NCBI GenBank assembly: GCA_902574225.1
Contig: CACGMO010000014.1
Span: forward strand, 1-60,774
Source: an uncultured Alphaproteobacteria bacterium
GTDB taxonomy: Bacteria; Pseudomonadota; Alphaproteobacteria; Rhodobacterales; Rhodobacteraceae
DNA length: 60,774 bases
Reading direction: 5' to 3'
The position numbers were made by a program, and so were the translations under genes. The stretch's first letter is position 1. Each line of letters opens with the position of its first letter. Below are positions 27,911 to 37,733 of this stretch, piece by piece. The notes under the pieces were generated by a model. It was not told where the DNA came from. It did no database searches and saw only the letters and a program-made list of their open reading frames with translations.

Positions 27911-28558
27911 ATGAAATATTTAATTAAAATCTGTGGTATTACTTCTGAGAAAGACCTTAAGGCCGCTCGAGAGCTTGGAGCCAATTTTGTTGGGTTTGTG
28001 CTTGTAGAAAAGTCAAAGAGATTTATTGACTTAAAAAAATTAGAGTCACTTTCCATGATGGTTAGAAAACCTTTAAAATCAGTTGCTTTGTTGGTTGATC
28101 CTTCAGATGAATTTCTAGAAAAACTACTTTCAAGTTCCAGAGTGGATTATATACAGCTTCATGGCGAAGAATCACCGGAGAGAGTTGATGAGATCGCTAG
28201 GATAACTAATATCCCTTTAATAAAAGCAATTGGAGTTGAAAAGAAGAGTGATCTTTTTAATATTAGAAATTATGAGAGTTCTGTGGACTATATATTGCTA
28301 GACTCAAAAGCGAAAGAAAATGGACATTTAAAGGGAGGAAGAGGAATTAGCTTCAATTGGAATATTATCAGAGGGTTTAATTTTAAAAAACCTTGGTTTT
28401 TAGCTGGAGGACTTAATACAAATAATGTTATAGATGCAATTAAGATAACAGGGGCTAAAATGTTAGATGTTTCAACTGGTGTGGAAACTAAACCAGGGGA
28501 AAAAAGTTTTGATAAAATGAGAAAATTTATTGGAAGGGTTAATGGAGAATTTATTTAA
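27911..28558 (+). CDS. trpF: Phosphoribosylanthranilate isomerase
   Basis: Third step of tryptophan synthesis, isomerising phosphoribosylanthranilate. TIM barrel of 215 residues: KICGIT with the catalytic Cys near residue 7, the conserved FVEKSKR-like strand, VQLHG (here IQLHGEE), LLDSK with the catalytic Asp, and AGGLN for phosphate binding. Its last 17 nt overlap trpB and carry that gene's GGAAGG Shine-Dalgarno. Confidence 0.95.
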   Translation: MKYLIKICGITSEKDLKAARELGANFVGFVLVEKSKRFIDLKKLESLSMMVRKPLKSVALLVDPSDEFLEKLLSSSRVDYIQLHGEESPERVDEIARITNIPLIKAIGVEKKSDLFNIRNYESSVDYILLDSKAKENGHLKGGRGISFNWNIIRGFNFKKPWFLAGGLNTNNVIDAIKITGAKMLDVSTGVETKPGEKSFDKMRKFIGRVNGEFI

Positions 28559-29780
28559 AGACGCGGGATCAAATAGTTTCCGTAATGGACCTGATGATAA
28601 GGGCCGATTTGGAGATTATGGGGGTCGGTTCGTTTCGGAGACACTTATGCCTCTGATTATTGAATTAGAAAAAAGTTATCAGGAGCTTAAAAAAGATGAT
28701 CGCTTCTGGAAAGAATATGAGGATTTGTTAAATAACTATGTTGGCAGACCAAGCCCCATGTACTTTGCCGAGAGACTTACTTTGCATCTGAATGGTCCAA
28801 AGATATATTTTAAGCGAGATGAATTGAATCATACCGGGGCACATAAAATTAACAATGTTATTGGACAAATTTTATTGGCGAAAAAGATGGGAAAAAAAAG
28901 AATCATCGCTGAAACAGGCGCTGGTCAACATGGTGTAGCAACAGCAACAGTTTGCGCCAGATTTGGCTTAGAATGTATAGTTTTTATGGGTGAAACTGAT
29001 GTTAAGAGGCAAGCTCCAAATGTTTTTAGGATGAAATTATTGGGCGCAGAGGTTAGGTCGGTAACATCTGGGAGAGGAACACTTAAAGATGCTATGAATG
29101 AAGCTTTAAGAGATTGGGTTTCAAATGTGGATAATACTTTCTATTGTATCGGAACAGTTGCTGGCCCGCACCCCTATCCAAAAATGGTAAGAGATTTTCA
29201 ATCGATAATTGGGCGAGAAGCTAGACTGCAGCTTGAAAAGATGGAAGGAAGGAAGCCTGATACGGTTGTAGCTTGTATTGGAGGCGGGTCAAACGCCATT
29301 GGACTTTTCCATGAATTTTTGGACGATGAGGATATTGATATAATTGGAGTGGAGGCTGGTGGAGAAGGTATAGATAGTAGAATGAAGCATGCAGCTTCAT
29401 TGACGGGAGGTTCTCCTGGTGTGCTTCATGGAAACAAAACATATTTATTACAAGATTCTGAGGGACAAATAATTGAAGGTCATTCTATATCTGCAGGTCT
29501 TGACTATCCAGGTATTGGCCCTGAACATGCATGGCTTAATGATCTCGGTCGAGTAAAATATGTTTCTGTAACTGACTCTGAGGCGCTGGATGCATTTAAG
29601 CTATGCTGCAAGTTAGAAGGGATAATCCCAGCTTTGGAACCTAGTCATGCATTGGCGCACGTTATGAAGATTGCTCCTACATTGCCTAAGGATAAACTTA
29701 TTCTTTTAAATATGTGCGGAAGAGGTGACAAAGATATTTTCACCGTTGCTGAAAGATTAGATGTCTCTCTTGTGGGTTAA
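28542..29780 (+). CDS. trpB: Tryptophan synthase beta chain
   Basis: PLP enzyme that joins indole and serine. The PLP lysine is in [10 protein letters not shown] and the glycine phosphate loop is [10 protein letters not shown]. 412 residues from ATG 28542, chosen because GGAAGG lies 7 nt upstream and MENLFKDAG fits; the alternative UUG 28530 is part of that ribosome-binding region. It is coupled to trpF by overlap. The alpha subunit gene trpA is not downstream but about 1.3 kb away on the opposite strand, a split trp arrangement known in alphaproteobacteria. The stop is one base from the convergent pth stop. Confidence 0.97.
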   Translation: MENLFKDAGSNSFRNGPDDKGRFGDYGGRFVSETLMPLIIELEKSYQELKKDDRFWKEYEDLLNNYVGRPSPMYFAERLTLHLNGPKIYFKRDELNHTGAHKINNVIGQILLAKKMGKKRIIAETGAGQHGVATATVCARFGLECIVFMGETDVKRQAPNVFRMKLLGAEVRSVTSGRGTLKDAMNEALRDWVSNVDNTFYCIGTVAGPHPYPKMVRDFQSIIGREARLQLEKMEGRKPDTVVACIGGGSNAIGLFHEFLDDEDIDIIGVEAGGEGIDSRMKHAASLTGGSPGVLHGNKTYLLQDSEGQIIEGHSISAGLDYPGIGPEHAWLNDLGRVKYVSVTDSEALDAFKLCCKLEGIIPALEPSHALAHVMKIAPTLPKDKLILLNMCGRGDKDIFTVAERLDVSLVG

Positions 29781-29781
29781 G

Positions 29782-30312
29782 TTATCTTTTCTGAATTATT
29801 TCTTCAAAATTCTTACAGAGCTTCTGTATTGAGGTTACGACTTTGTCTTTTTCAGCTTTAGAGAAATTTGATAGCACAAAAGACGATATTTCTTCTTTTG
29901 TACGAGGACGTCCTATCCCCACACGAAGCCTGTTATAGTCTTTTGTTCCCAAGTGCTGAGATATGGATCTAACACCCTTGTGCCCTGCATCTCCTCCACC
30001 CTGTTTAAACTTTATGTGTCCTAATTCTAAGTCGATATCATCGTAAATAACAAATATATCATCGTCACTAACTTTGAAAAATAGCTTAAACTTTGCTATA
30101 CAAAAGCCAGACAGATTCATGTAAGTCTGAGGCTTTACTAAAATAATTTTTTCAGAACCGAACAGTTTAGCTGCGAACATTCCGTCAAATTTGATTTTCC
30201 AGTCTTCAAATTGATAATATGTAGAAAAATGGTCTAATGCCATAAAGCCCAAATTATGTCTATTATTCAGGTGAACTGAACCGGGGTTCCCAAGGCCAAC
30301 GATTAACTTCAC
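29782..30312 (-). CDS. pth: Peptidyl-tRNA hydrolase
   Basis: Releases peptides from prematurely dissociated peptidyl-tRNA. Catalytic residues are visible: Asn9 in GLGNPG, His19 in NNRHNLGF and Asp in VIYDDIDLELG, with GGGDAGHKG downstream. The protein is 176 residues, somewhat shorter than many relatives because the C-terminal tail is brief. It is downstream of rplY (18 nt) on the minus strand, the usual pairing. Confidence 0.95.
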   Translation of the reverse strand: MKLIVGLGNPGSVHLNNRHNLGFMALDHFSTYYQFEDWKIKFDGMFAAKLFGSEKIILVKPQTYMNLSGFCIAKFKLFFKVSDDDIFVIYDDIDLELGHIKFKQGGGDAGHKGVRSISQHLGTKDYNRLRVGIGRPRTKEEISSFVLSNFSKAEKDKVVTSIQKLCKNFEEIIQKR

Positions 30313-30330
30313 TATCTAAGGCTATCCAAT

Positions 30331-30987
30331 CTACTCTTGAGTAGTTTCTTCTTTTTCTTCTTCAATTGTATCGGTAGCCGTATCATCAGAATCTGTACTC
30401 TCATTTTCACTTGACTTCAATCCGCTTGGAGCTTGTATATTGGCCACAACAAAATTTCTTCCTTTTATTGTAGTTTCAGTTCCAGCGGGAAGCACGATAT
30501 TTGATATTGTAATTGTATCACCAACCTCGAAGTCTTTTATATCTACTTCCAGCGCTGATGGGATTTCCATAGCATTCACGATCAATTCCACTTCTGGTCT
30601 AACAACAGTCAAAACGCCTCCTCGCTTTATTCCCTTGCATATGTCTTGGTTATTAAAAACAACAGGTATGAATAATTTAATTCTAGCAGTTTTTGATAAG
30701 CGCATAAAATCAAGGTGTGTGGGCAGATCTTTCACAATATGTTTCTGAATGTCTCTACAGATTACCTGTATAGTTTTTCCCTCTATCGACAGGTTAATCA
30801 ACGTCGACATAAACTTACCTGCATTTAGCTTTTTTAATAACTCATTAAACTTTACGTTTATATTCAATGGATCTTCTGATCCTCCATAAACAATGCCAGG
30901 AACTAGGTCATTTCTCCTCGCCTCTCTTGCAGCCCCTTTTCCAACGCCTTCTCTTACGGTTGCTGTTAAAGACAAATTATCAGCCAT
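30331..30987 (-). CDS. rplY: 50S ribosomal protein L25 (TL5/CTC type)
   Basis: Binds 5S rRNA in the large subunit. 218 residues: an N-terminal L25 domain (residues 1-95: EGVGKGAAREARR and GIVYGG) plus the C-terminal TL5/CTC beta domain found in longer homologues. A low-complexity acidic Ser/Asp/Glu/Thr tail follows, typical of alphaproteobacterial forms. pth follows directly. A good sigma70-like promoter lies in the 68 nt before it. Confidence 0.95.
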   Translation of the reverse strand: MADNLSLTATVREGVGKGAAREARRNDLVPGIVYGGSEDPLNINVKFNELLKKLNAGKFMSTLINLSIEGKTIQVICRDIQKHIVKDLPTHLDFMRLSKTARIKLFIPVVFNNQDICKGIKRGGVLTVVRPEVELIVNAMEIPSALEVDIKDFEVGDTITISNIVLPAGTETTIKGRNFVVANIQAPSGLKSSENESTDSDDTATDTIEEEKEETTQE

Positions 30988-31019
30988 CTTAGTAATCCCA
31001 AATAAAAAGTTCTAGAAAG

Positions 31020-31048
31020 TTAATATATCACTTCGGTCTGAAGGTCAA
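31020..31048 (-). promoter_or_regulatory. Sigma70-type promoter for rplY-pth
   Basis: Minus-strand TTGACC (31048-31043), 17-bp spacer, TATTAA (31025-31020). It lies in the short gap between trpA and rplY and would give a leader of about 25 nt. TATATT two bases earlier is an alternative -10. Confidence 0.5.
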
Positions 31049-31055
31049 AATTTTT

Positions 31056-31847
31056 TTAATTTGAATGAACGGATTTTGATAGGCTACTTATAAAGTCTGA
31101 AACTTCACGTTCCGATGCACCCTTTTGAACAGTTTCTATAATAGCTGAACCGACTACAACCCCATCAGCTGAAAGAGAAATAGATTTTGCATCTTCGGGT
31201 GACTTTATTCCAAAACCAACACAAATAGGTAAATCAGTATATCTTTTTATTCTATTTATCTCATCGGCAACAACCTGCTTAACAGGAACCTTAGATCCAG
31301 TAACACCGGCGACTGATACATAATAAAGAAAGCCACTTGAATTATCTAAAAGTGTTGGCAACCTTTGGTTATCACTTGTAGGTGTAAGTAACCTTATAAA
31401 ATGGAGTTTGTGATTTAAGCAAAAAATACATAATTCATTATCCTCTTCAGGGGGCAAATCAACGATTATAAGTCCATCGACGCCAAGGTTCTTAATTTTT
31501 TCGACGAAATTTTCTGATCCAAACTTATGTATAGGGTTATAGTAACCCATCAAAATGATAGGAGTATCTTGATCATTCTCTCTAAAACTCTCAATCATTT
31601 GATATAAGTTTTCCATTTTAAACCCAGCTTCTAATGCCTCATGTCCTGCATCTTGAATGATTTTTCCATCTGCCATTGGATCGGTAAATGGCATTCCTAT
31701 TTCTATAATATCTGCCCCCAGACTTGGTAATTTTTGAAGTAGGTTACTTGAATATTTGATGTTCGGGAATCCCGCCATTATAAATGGAATGAAAGCTTTT
31801 TTATCTTCAGCAGTCAATTGGTAGAATTTTTTATTAAGCCTTGACAT
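31056..31847 (-). CDS. trpA: Tryptophan synthase alpha chain
   Basis: Cleaves indole-3-glycerol phosphate and channels indole to TrpB. TIM barrel, about 263 residues from the ATG giving MSRLNKKF, which matches the family start; a GUG eight codons earlier is less likely. The catalytic Glu is in IEIGMPFTDPMADG and the Asp is in LIIVDLPPEE, with VGFGIKSPEDA near the phosphate site. It is separated from trpFB by rplY-pth and is divergent from ychF, sharing a promoter region with it. Confidence 0.96.
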   Translation of the reverse strand: MSRLNKKFYQLTAEDKKAFIPFIMAGFPNIKYSSNLLQKLPSLGADIIEIGMPFTDPMADGKIIQDAGHEALEAGFKMENLYQMIESFRENDQDTPIILMGYYNPIHKFGSENFVEKIKNLGVDGLIIVDLPPEEDNELCIFCLNHKLHFIRLLTPTSDNQRLPTLLDNSSGFLYYVSVAGVTGSKVPVKQVVADEINRIKRYTDLPICVGFGIKSPEDAKSISLSADGVVVGSAIIETVQKGASEREVSDFISSLSKSVHSN

Positions 31848-31876
31848 GATTACTCTATTTAAATTATTCACAAAAC

Positions 31877-31904
31877 TTGTTCATTTTAGACTACAGAATA
31901 AAAT
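31877..31904 (+). promoter_or_regulatory. Possible promoter for ychF
   Basis: TTGTTC, 16-bp spacer, TAAAAT on the plus strand between trpA and ychF. It overlaps the minus-strand trpA promoter base for base, so the two polymerases would compete. Confidence 0.4.
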
Positions 31905-31911
31905 TGATCAA
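31883..31911 (-). promoter_or_regulatory. Sigma70-type promoter for trpA
   Basis: Minus-strand TTGATC (31911-31906), 17-bp spacer, TAAAAT (31888-31883), predicting a leader of roughly 29 nt before ATG 31847. No leader peptide rich in Trp and no attenuator hairpin are visible. Confidence 0.5.
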
Positions 31912-31951
31912 AGTCTAATATAGTAATTAACTGGATAAGGGAATAAATAAA

Positions 31952-33049
31952 ATGGGTTTTAAGACAGGAATTATTGGTCTTCCGAATGTGGGAAAGTCAA
32001 CTTTGTTCAATGCCTTGACAAAATCCAAAAGCGCACAAGCGGCGAATTTTCCATTCTGTACAATTGACCCAAATATTGGTGAGGTAACGGTCCCAGACAA
32101 AAGGCTTTTGGAGCTTTCAAAAATTTCTGTATCTAATGAAACAATACCTACCAAAATGACATTTATCGATATTGCTGGTTTGGTAAAGGGGGCTTCAAAA
32201 GGCGAGGGTTTGGGCAATAAGTTCTTGGCAAATATTAGAGAATGTGATGCGTTGGCCCATGTTACAAGATGCTTTGAGGATGAAAACATAACTCATGTTA
32301 ACAACGCTATAGATCCAGTAGCTGATATTGATATTATTAACACTGAGCTTTTATTAGCTGATTTAGAAAGCGTAACAAAGCGAATAGAGAACTATAAAAA
32401 AAGAGGCGGTAAGAAAAATGATGAAGTGCTTACCTTAGTATTCCTGGAGAAAGTTCTAAAACTTTTAGAAGATGGAATACCAGTAAGACAAGGAAAATTT
32501 TTTGACGATGAGTTAAAAATGTTGCATTTATCTCAATTTTTAACTTCAAAACCTATATTGTTTATCTGTAATGTGGACGAAAACAGTGTAAGAGATGGAA
32601 ACGAATACTCAAAAAGAGTGGAGGCTTTAGCAAACACGTTAGAGGCTTCAACATTAAATATTTCAGTTTCGATTGAGCAAGAGCTTAGCGAAATATCTGA
32701 TCAAAATGAGCTAAAAGAGTTTTTGTTTGAAATGGGAATGGAATCTACCGGACTTGAAAAATTAATAAAGACTGGATACGAACTTCTAGGATTGTGTACT
32801 TACTTCACTTCTGGCCCTAAGGAAACCAGAGCCTGGACAATCTCCAATTCAACTTTTGCCCCAGAAGCTGCTGGAAAAATACACACCGACTTCAAAAAAG
32901 GTTTTATAAGAGCGGAGACGGTGAGTTATTATGATTTTGTGTCAGCTGGAGGTTGGTTGAAAGCGAAAGAATTAGGAAACGTAAGAAGTGAAGGAAAAGA
33001 CTATTTAGTTAAAGATGGTGATATTATGAACTTTCTATTCAGTTCATAA
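31952..33049 (+). CDS. ychF: Redox-regulated ATPase/GTPase YchF
   Basis: Obg-family P-loop protein with ATP preference in characterised members, ribosome-associated and linked to stress responses. G1 is GLPNVGKSTLFNALT, G3 is DIAGLVKGASKGEGLGN, and the NVDE-type G4 explains the nucleotide preference. A helical middle and a C-terminal TGS domain follow. 365 residues is normal. SD-like ATAAGGG lies before the ATG. Its stop is 3 nt from the convergent truA stop. Confidence 0.95.
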   Translation: MGFKTGIIGLPNVGKSTLFNALTKSKSAQAANFPFCTIDPNIGEVTVPDKRLLELSKISVSNETIPTKMTFIDIAGLVKGASKGEGLGNKFLANIRECDALAHVTRCFEDENITHVNNAIDPVADIDIINTELLLADLESVTKRIENYKKRGGKKNDEVLTLVFLEKVLKLLEDGIPVRQGKFFDDELKMLHLSQFLTSKPILFICNVDENSVRDGNEYSKRVEALANTLEASTLNISVSIEQELSEISDQNELKEFLFEMGMESTGLEKLIKTGYELLGLCTYFTSGPKETRAWTISNSTFAPEAAGKIHTDFKKGFIRAETVSYYDFVSAGGWLKAKELGNVRSEGKDYLVKDGDIMNFLFSS

Positions 33050-33052
33050 ACT

Positions 33053-33802
33053 TTAATAATCAATTCTTGCTAAGTACAGGCCACCAGATGGAGCTAATGC
33101 AGCACATCGACTTCGATCTTTAGACAATAGTATTTCGTGTATCTTTTTGGCCCCCCACTTTCCACAGCCAACTTTCTCTAAGCAACCTACAATGCTTCGA
33201 ACTTGATGGTGCAGAAAAGATCTTGCTGAAAAATTTAATTGATAAACAATTCCATCTCTTATTTCTTCAGACTGGATGCTTATTGTATCTATTGTTTTTA
33301 TTGGACTAGATGCTTGACAAATTGAGGATCGAAATGCTGAAAAATCGTGCCTACCTGTGAGGTAATTTGCAGCTAGCTGCATATTTGATTTGTTTAAGCT
33401 GTGCCTTACGTGCCAATATTGGTTTTTCTCAAAAGTTAAATCAGTTTTCCTGGAAAAAATTTTATAAATGTAATGCCGCTTTATAGCAGAAAAGCGTGCG
33501 TGAAATTGATTGTTCACAAATCTAGCGTTTAATATCGAAACTGGATATTTGTTGAGGTAATAATTAATCGCCTTTTGTACAGTTTCACAATCACGTTTAG
33601 TTGCTAAGTCAACATGAGCAACCTGCCCGATAGCATGCACCCCAGCATCCGTTCTTCCTGCCCCGACGAAATTTTCACAATTCATATCAAGTTTTTTTAT
33701 TGCATCGAATACAACTCCTTGTACGGTGGTTATATTGTTTTGTACCTGCCAGCCATGAAATGGCGAACCATCGTATTCTATTGTGAGAGCATACCTATAC
33801 AT
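33053..33802 (-). CDS. truA: tRNA pseudouridine(38-40) synthase TruA
   Basis: Modifies U38-U40 in the anticodon arm. The catalytic aspartate is Asp52 in GRTDAGVHA. Later blocks are the KRHYIYKI segment and SFLHHQVRSIVG. About 249 residues from the ATG giving MYRYALTIEYDG, the family start; the longer frame adds a non-conserved 25-residue extension. The gene is divergent from ileS with about 100 nt between. Confidence 0.95.
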   Translation of the reverse strand: MYRYALTIEYDGSPFHGWQVQNNITTVQGVVFDAIKKLDMNCENFVGAGRTDAGVHAIGQVAHVDLATKRDCETVQKAINYYLNKYPVSILNARFVNNQFHARFSAIKRHYIYKIFSRKTDLTFEKNQYWHVRHSLNKSNMQLAANYLTGRHDFSAFRSSICQASSPIKTIDTISIQSEEIRDGIVYQLNFSARSFLHHQVRSIVGCLEKVGCGKWGAKKIHEILLSKDRSRCAALAPSGGLYLARIDY

Positions 33803-33902
33803 ATCTTGAGTTTCTAAAAATGTTTGATTTACGAAAAAAATATTTAATTGTATATAAATCGATTTTCTACTAAACATCTATTAAAAAAAATCAAGAAATA
33901 AA

Positions 33903-36800
33903 ATGTCATCAAACGATAAAGATTATAAAGAAACCTTATTCTTACCTAACACAAATTTTCCGATGAGAGCCAATCTACCTGAAAGAGAAACAGAGTGGTT
34001 AGTCCGTTGGGAAAAATTGAATATCTATAAAAAACTGAGAGAAGACATAAGTGACAGGAAAGTATTTGTGCTCCATGACGGCCCGCCCTATGCAAATGGA
34101 AATCTACATATTGGGCATGCGTTAAATAAAATTCTGAAAGATTTTGTAGTAAGGAGTCAACAAGTTTTGGGTAATGACAGTATTTACGTACCTGGGTGGG
34201 ATTGTCATGGGTTACCAATCGAATGGAAAATTGAAGAGAAATATAGAGAAAAAGGGAGATCAAAAGAAGACGTACCTATAAATAAGCTTCGTGAAGACTG
34301 TAGAGACTTTGCAAGCCATTGGATAGAAATTCAAAAAGAAGAATTTAAAAGGCTGGGAGTAACTGGTGATTGGGATAATCCATACTCTACCATGGACTAT
34401 ACTAGCGAAGCAGTAATTGCAGACGAGTTTGTAAAACTGGTTATGAAAGGAGTCGTGTATAGAGGTTCCAAACCAGTCATGTGGTCCCCTGTCGAGAAAA
34501 CTGCTCTTGCTGAGGCAGAGATTGAGTATAGAGATCACCGTAGTACTACTATCTGGGTTAGGTTCAGTATAGCCGATGGTGATTTAAAGGGTTCCGATAT
34601 TGTAATATGGACTACAACACCTTGGACCATACCTTCAAATAAAGCAGTAGCTTTCAACAAATCCATCAAATATGGACTTTATGAAATAGAAGAGGTTCAA
34701 GATGAAAGCTGGGCCAAGCCAAAAAACACTATCATACTTGCTGATAAGCTTGCTGAACAGACGATGGAAAAATCCAGGGTTACAAAGTATAAAAAAATAC
34801 GAGAGTTGAGTTTGGATGATTTCAACGAGATTACTTTAACCCATCCATTTTCAAAGCTTGAAGGTGCTGAAAGCTTTTGGGATTATGCTGTTCCCTTAGT
34901 CGAAGCGGATCACGTTACAGATGATGCGGGGACAGGTTTTGTACATATCGCTCCAAGTCATGGAGCTGAAGACTTTGAAGTTTTCCTTAAGCGTGGATGG
35001 TTATCTCGTATGACAAATAATGTCGAGGACGATAGTAGCTTTTCAACAGCCGTCCCATTTTTCAATGGCTTGCAAATATTTAACAAGAAGGGAAAAGAAG
35101 GCGAAGCTAATAGGGCTGTAATCCAAAAATTAATAGAAGCAAATAAGCTGATTGCTAGAGGTATTTTGGAACATTCATATCCTCATAGCTGGCGATCTAG
35201 AGCTCCAGTAATTTTCAGAAATACTCCTCAATGGTTTGTAAATATAGATAAGGATCTAAAGGATGGTAAAGATGAATTTGGTAAAACCATACGGGAAAGA
35301 GCACTTCATTCGATAGATAAATTAGTAGAGTGGGTTCCAAAGAGTGGTAGGAATAGGCTTCATAGCATGGTATCAACAAGACCAGACTGGGTTTTATCTA
35401 GACAGAGAGCATGGGGTGTCCCATTAACATGTTTCATAAAAAAGGGATTGGAACCTGATCATAAGGATTTCATACTCAAGGATGAAAAGCTTAATAAAAG
35501 ACTGGCTGATATACTCAAAAAAGAAGGAGCAGATGCTTGGTTCCAAGAAGGCGCAAAGGAACGATTTTTAGATGGATTATATTCTCCAGATGACTATGAA
35601 CAAGTAATGGACATCCTTGACGTCTGGTTTGACTCAGGTTCGACCCATGCCTATGTTCTCCGAGACAGAGCAGATGGAAAGTGGCCTGCTGATCTATATC
35701 TGGAAGGAACAGATCAGCATAGAGGCTTTTTCCATTCCTCTCTCCTGCAATCGTGTGGCACTCAGGGGCACGCCCCCTACCAAGGTGTATTAACCCATGG
35801 ATTCATTTTGGATGAGAAGGGTTTCAAGATGTCCAAATCACTTGGTAATACAGTAAGCCCTCAGCAGGTGATCAAGCAGTTTGGAGCCGATATACTGAGA
35901 CTTTGGGTTGCTCAAAGTGACTACACAGTAGACCTAAGGATAGGAAATGAAATTCTAAAAGGGGTGACTGATAGTTATCGAAAATTAAGGAACACTGTAA
36001 GATTTTTACTAGGAAACTTAGGTACGTACTCCGATCAAGAAGATATAGCTTATAATGAATTACCTAATCTCGAAAAGTATATTCTTCATAGAGTCTGTGA
36101 AGTTGATGAGAAAATAAGATCCTCTTACCAAGATTATTCTTTTCAATCGGTGTTTCAAACTTATTTCCAATTCTGTACCCAAGATCTTTCTTCGTTCTAT
36201 TTCGATATTAGAAAGGATGTTTTGTATTGTGATTCCGAGAATAGTTTAAAAAGAAGAGCCACACTTAAAGTTCTTGATATCTTATTTTTTAGATTGACAA
36301 CATGGTTTTCTCCAATTTTACCATTTACAATGGAAGAAGTGTATTTAGAGAGATTTCCTGAAGAAGGAAATTCAGTACACTTACTGGATATTCCTAGTAA
36401 CGAAAAAGACTGGTATAATCCTGAATATGTAAATCACTGGGATAAAATTAGAAACGTGAGGCGCGTCGTAACTGGGGCTATAGAAGTGTTGAGACAAGAC
36501 AAGGTAATAGGTTCGAGTTTAGAGGCTTGTCCTGTTATATATATTAAAGAAAAAGATCTTTTTGACATAATAAAGTCCGTAGATATGAGCGAAGTGTGTA
36601 TTACATCGGGTATAAACGTCGAATTTTTGCCGACTAGTATCGCTGATGCCTGTTTTACGCTCGATGATGTTCCTGGTGTTGGGGTAATTTGTAAAACTGC
36701 TCAAGGGAAAAAGTGCCAACGATGCTGGACGCTCAACTTGCCAATAGATAAAAGCGAGGGCGACGACTTATGTGATCGTTGCAAGCAGGCGGTCATTTAA
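33903..36800 (+). CDS. ileS: Isoleucyl-tRNA synthetase
   Basis: Class Ia synthetase charging tRNA-Ile. The HIGH motif is at residues 69-72 in PPYANGNLHIGHA, and the KMSKS loop at 642-646 is exactly KMSKS. The CP1 editing domain has WTTTPWT and the FVHIAPSHGAEDF segment. A C-terminal zinc site is present (KKCQRCW, then LCDRC), so this is the bacterial type with the Zn finger rather than the mupirocin-resistant eukaryote-like form. 965 residues is typical. It is convergent with xerC after 15 nt. Confidence 0.97.
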   Translation: MSSNDKDYKETLFLPNTNFPMRANLPERETEWLVRWEKLNIYKKLREDISDRKVFVLHDGPPYANGNLHIGHALNKILKDFVVRSQQVLGNDSIYVPGWDCHGLPIEWKIEEKYREKGRSKEDVPINKLREDCRDFASHWIEIQKEEFKRLGVTGDWDNPYSTMDYTSEAVIADEFVKLVMKGVVYRGSKPVMWSPVEKTALAEAEIEYRDHRSTTIWVRFSIADGDLKGSDIVIWTTTPWTIPSNKAVAFNKSIKYGLYEIEEVQDESWAKPKNTIILADKLAEQTMEKSRVTKYKKIRELSLDDFNEITLTHPFSKLEGAESFWDYAVPLVEADHVTDDAGTGFVHIAPSHGAEDFEVFLKRGWLSRMTNNVEDDSSFSTAVPFFNGLQIFNKKGKEGEANRAVIQKLIEANKLIARGILEHSYPHSWRSRAPVIFRNTPQWFVNIDKDLKDGKDEFGKTIRERALHSIDKLVEWVPKSGRNRLHSMVSTRPDWVLSRQRAWGVPLTCFIKKGLEPDHKDFILKDEKLNKRLADILKKEGADAWFQEGAKERFLDGLYSPDDYEQVMDILDVWFDSGSTHAYVLRDRADGKWPADLYLEGTDQHRGFFHSSLLQSCGTQGHAPYQGVLTHGFILDEKGFKMSKSLGNTVSPQQVIKQFGADILRLWVAQSDYTVDLRIGNEILKGVTDSYRKLRNTVRFLLGNLGTYSDQEDIAYNELPNLEKYILHRVCEVDEKIRSSYQDYSFQSVFQTYFQFCTQDLSSFYFDIRKDVLYCDSENSLKRRATLKVLDILFFRLTTWFSPILPFTMEEVYLERFPEEGNSVHLLDIPSNEKDWYNPEYVNHWDKIRNVRRVVTGAIEVLRQDKVIGSSLEACPVIYIKEKDLFDIIKSVDMSEVCITSGINVEFLPTSIADACFTLDDVPGVGVICKTAQGKKCQRCWTLNLPIDKSEGDDLCDRCKQAVI

Positions 36801-36815
36801 ATTAAAATAGAATTG

Positions 36816-37733
36816 TTAATTTACTCTCTCTCTAGGATGAGTAGATTTATAGACTTGTAGTAATCTTTTTTGTTCTATCTGAGTATATATTTGTGTGCTA
36901 CTCAATGCAGAGTGACCAAGAAGCTTTTGGATGCTTCGTAAGTCTGTGCCTGCATTTAATAAGTGTGTGGCGTATGAATGTCTCAATGAGTGAGGTGTGG
37001 TCGACGAAGGAAGACCAATCAACCCTCTTGCTCTTTCCAATGCCTTCTGAAAAGATCTAGGAGACATTCTTTTTCCTCTTATTCCAAGAAAAACATATTC
37101 ACTGTTAGAAATAGGATAAGGGCAATGTTTTTTATAATTTTCAATTGCTTGGTTAGCAATATTAATTATTGGTACCATTCGCTCTTTTTTTCCTTTGCCC
37201 TTGATCAAGACACTTGTATTTAACGGTAGCATATCTGTTTTTAAATCTAGTGCTTCTGAAATTCTCAGACCACAGGTATATAACAATAGAAAGATGGCTT
37301 GGTTTCTGGATATTATCCACTGTTTCTCTTTTTTGTTTTCGAAGGCTCTGAATAATTTTTTTATCTCGTTGATAGTTATGGGTCTTGGAAGTCTTTTATC
37401 TTTTTTCGGAGAATCTAAATTCGAAATAGCTCCGTTGAAAACGTTATGGGAGTTTTCTAACCATTGGAAAAAGTTTTTTAAGCTAGATATTTTTCTAGAA
37501 AGTGAAGAAGCTTTTACGGACCTATTTCGAAGGCTTAAAATCCATAATCTTATTGTATGAGAACTTATATTTGATAGATCAGATTTTAAAAAAGGCTGGG
37601 ATTCTTGAAATGAAAAATGAAGAAAATCTTTCAAGTCCAGTGAATATGCTTTAACGGAGTTTTCAGAAAGGTTTCTCAAATTTATGTTATATGACTCCCA
37701 CTCTTTTACTAAGGCGTTTAACTCTATCTTCAT
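36816..37733 (-). CDS. xerC: Tyrosine recombinase XerC
   Basis: Site-specific recombinase that, with XerD, resolves chromosome dimers at dif. An N-terminal SAM-like core-binding domain (residues 10-105) precedes the catalytic domain, with Arg157 (CGLRISEA), Lys in KGKGKKERMVP, His248/Arg251 (PHSLRHSYATHLL), His274 (LGHSALSS) and nucleophile Tyr283 (TQIYT). 305 residues. Its start overlaps the DUF484 stop by 4 nt, the conserved DUF484-xerC coupling of proteobacteria, so this is housekeeping XerC rather than an integrase of a mobile element. Confidence 0.93.
   Translation of the reverse strand: MKIELNALVKEWESYNINLRNLSENSVKAYSLDLKDFLHFSFQESQPFLKSDLSNISSHTIRLWILSLRNRSVKASSLSRKISSLKNFFQWLENSHNVFNGAISNLDSPKKDKRLPRPITINEIKKLFRAFENKKEKQWIISRNQAIFLLLYTCGLRISEALDLKTDMLPLNTSVLIKGKGKKERMVPIINIANQAIENYKKHCPYPISNSEYVFLGIRGKRMSPRSFQKALERARGLIGLPSSTTPHSLRHSYATHLLNAGTDLRSIQKLLGHSALSSTQIYTQIEQKRLLQVYKSTHPRERVN

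Noticed and set aside
36816-37733. Integrase of a mobile element
   Set aside because: The recombinase is XerC: it overlaps the DUF484 gene in the conserved order, with no attachment-site repeats, tRNA or phage genes around it.
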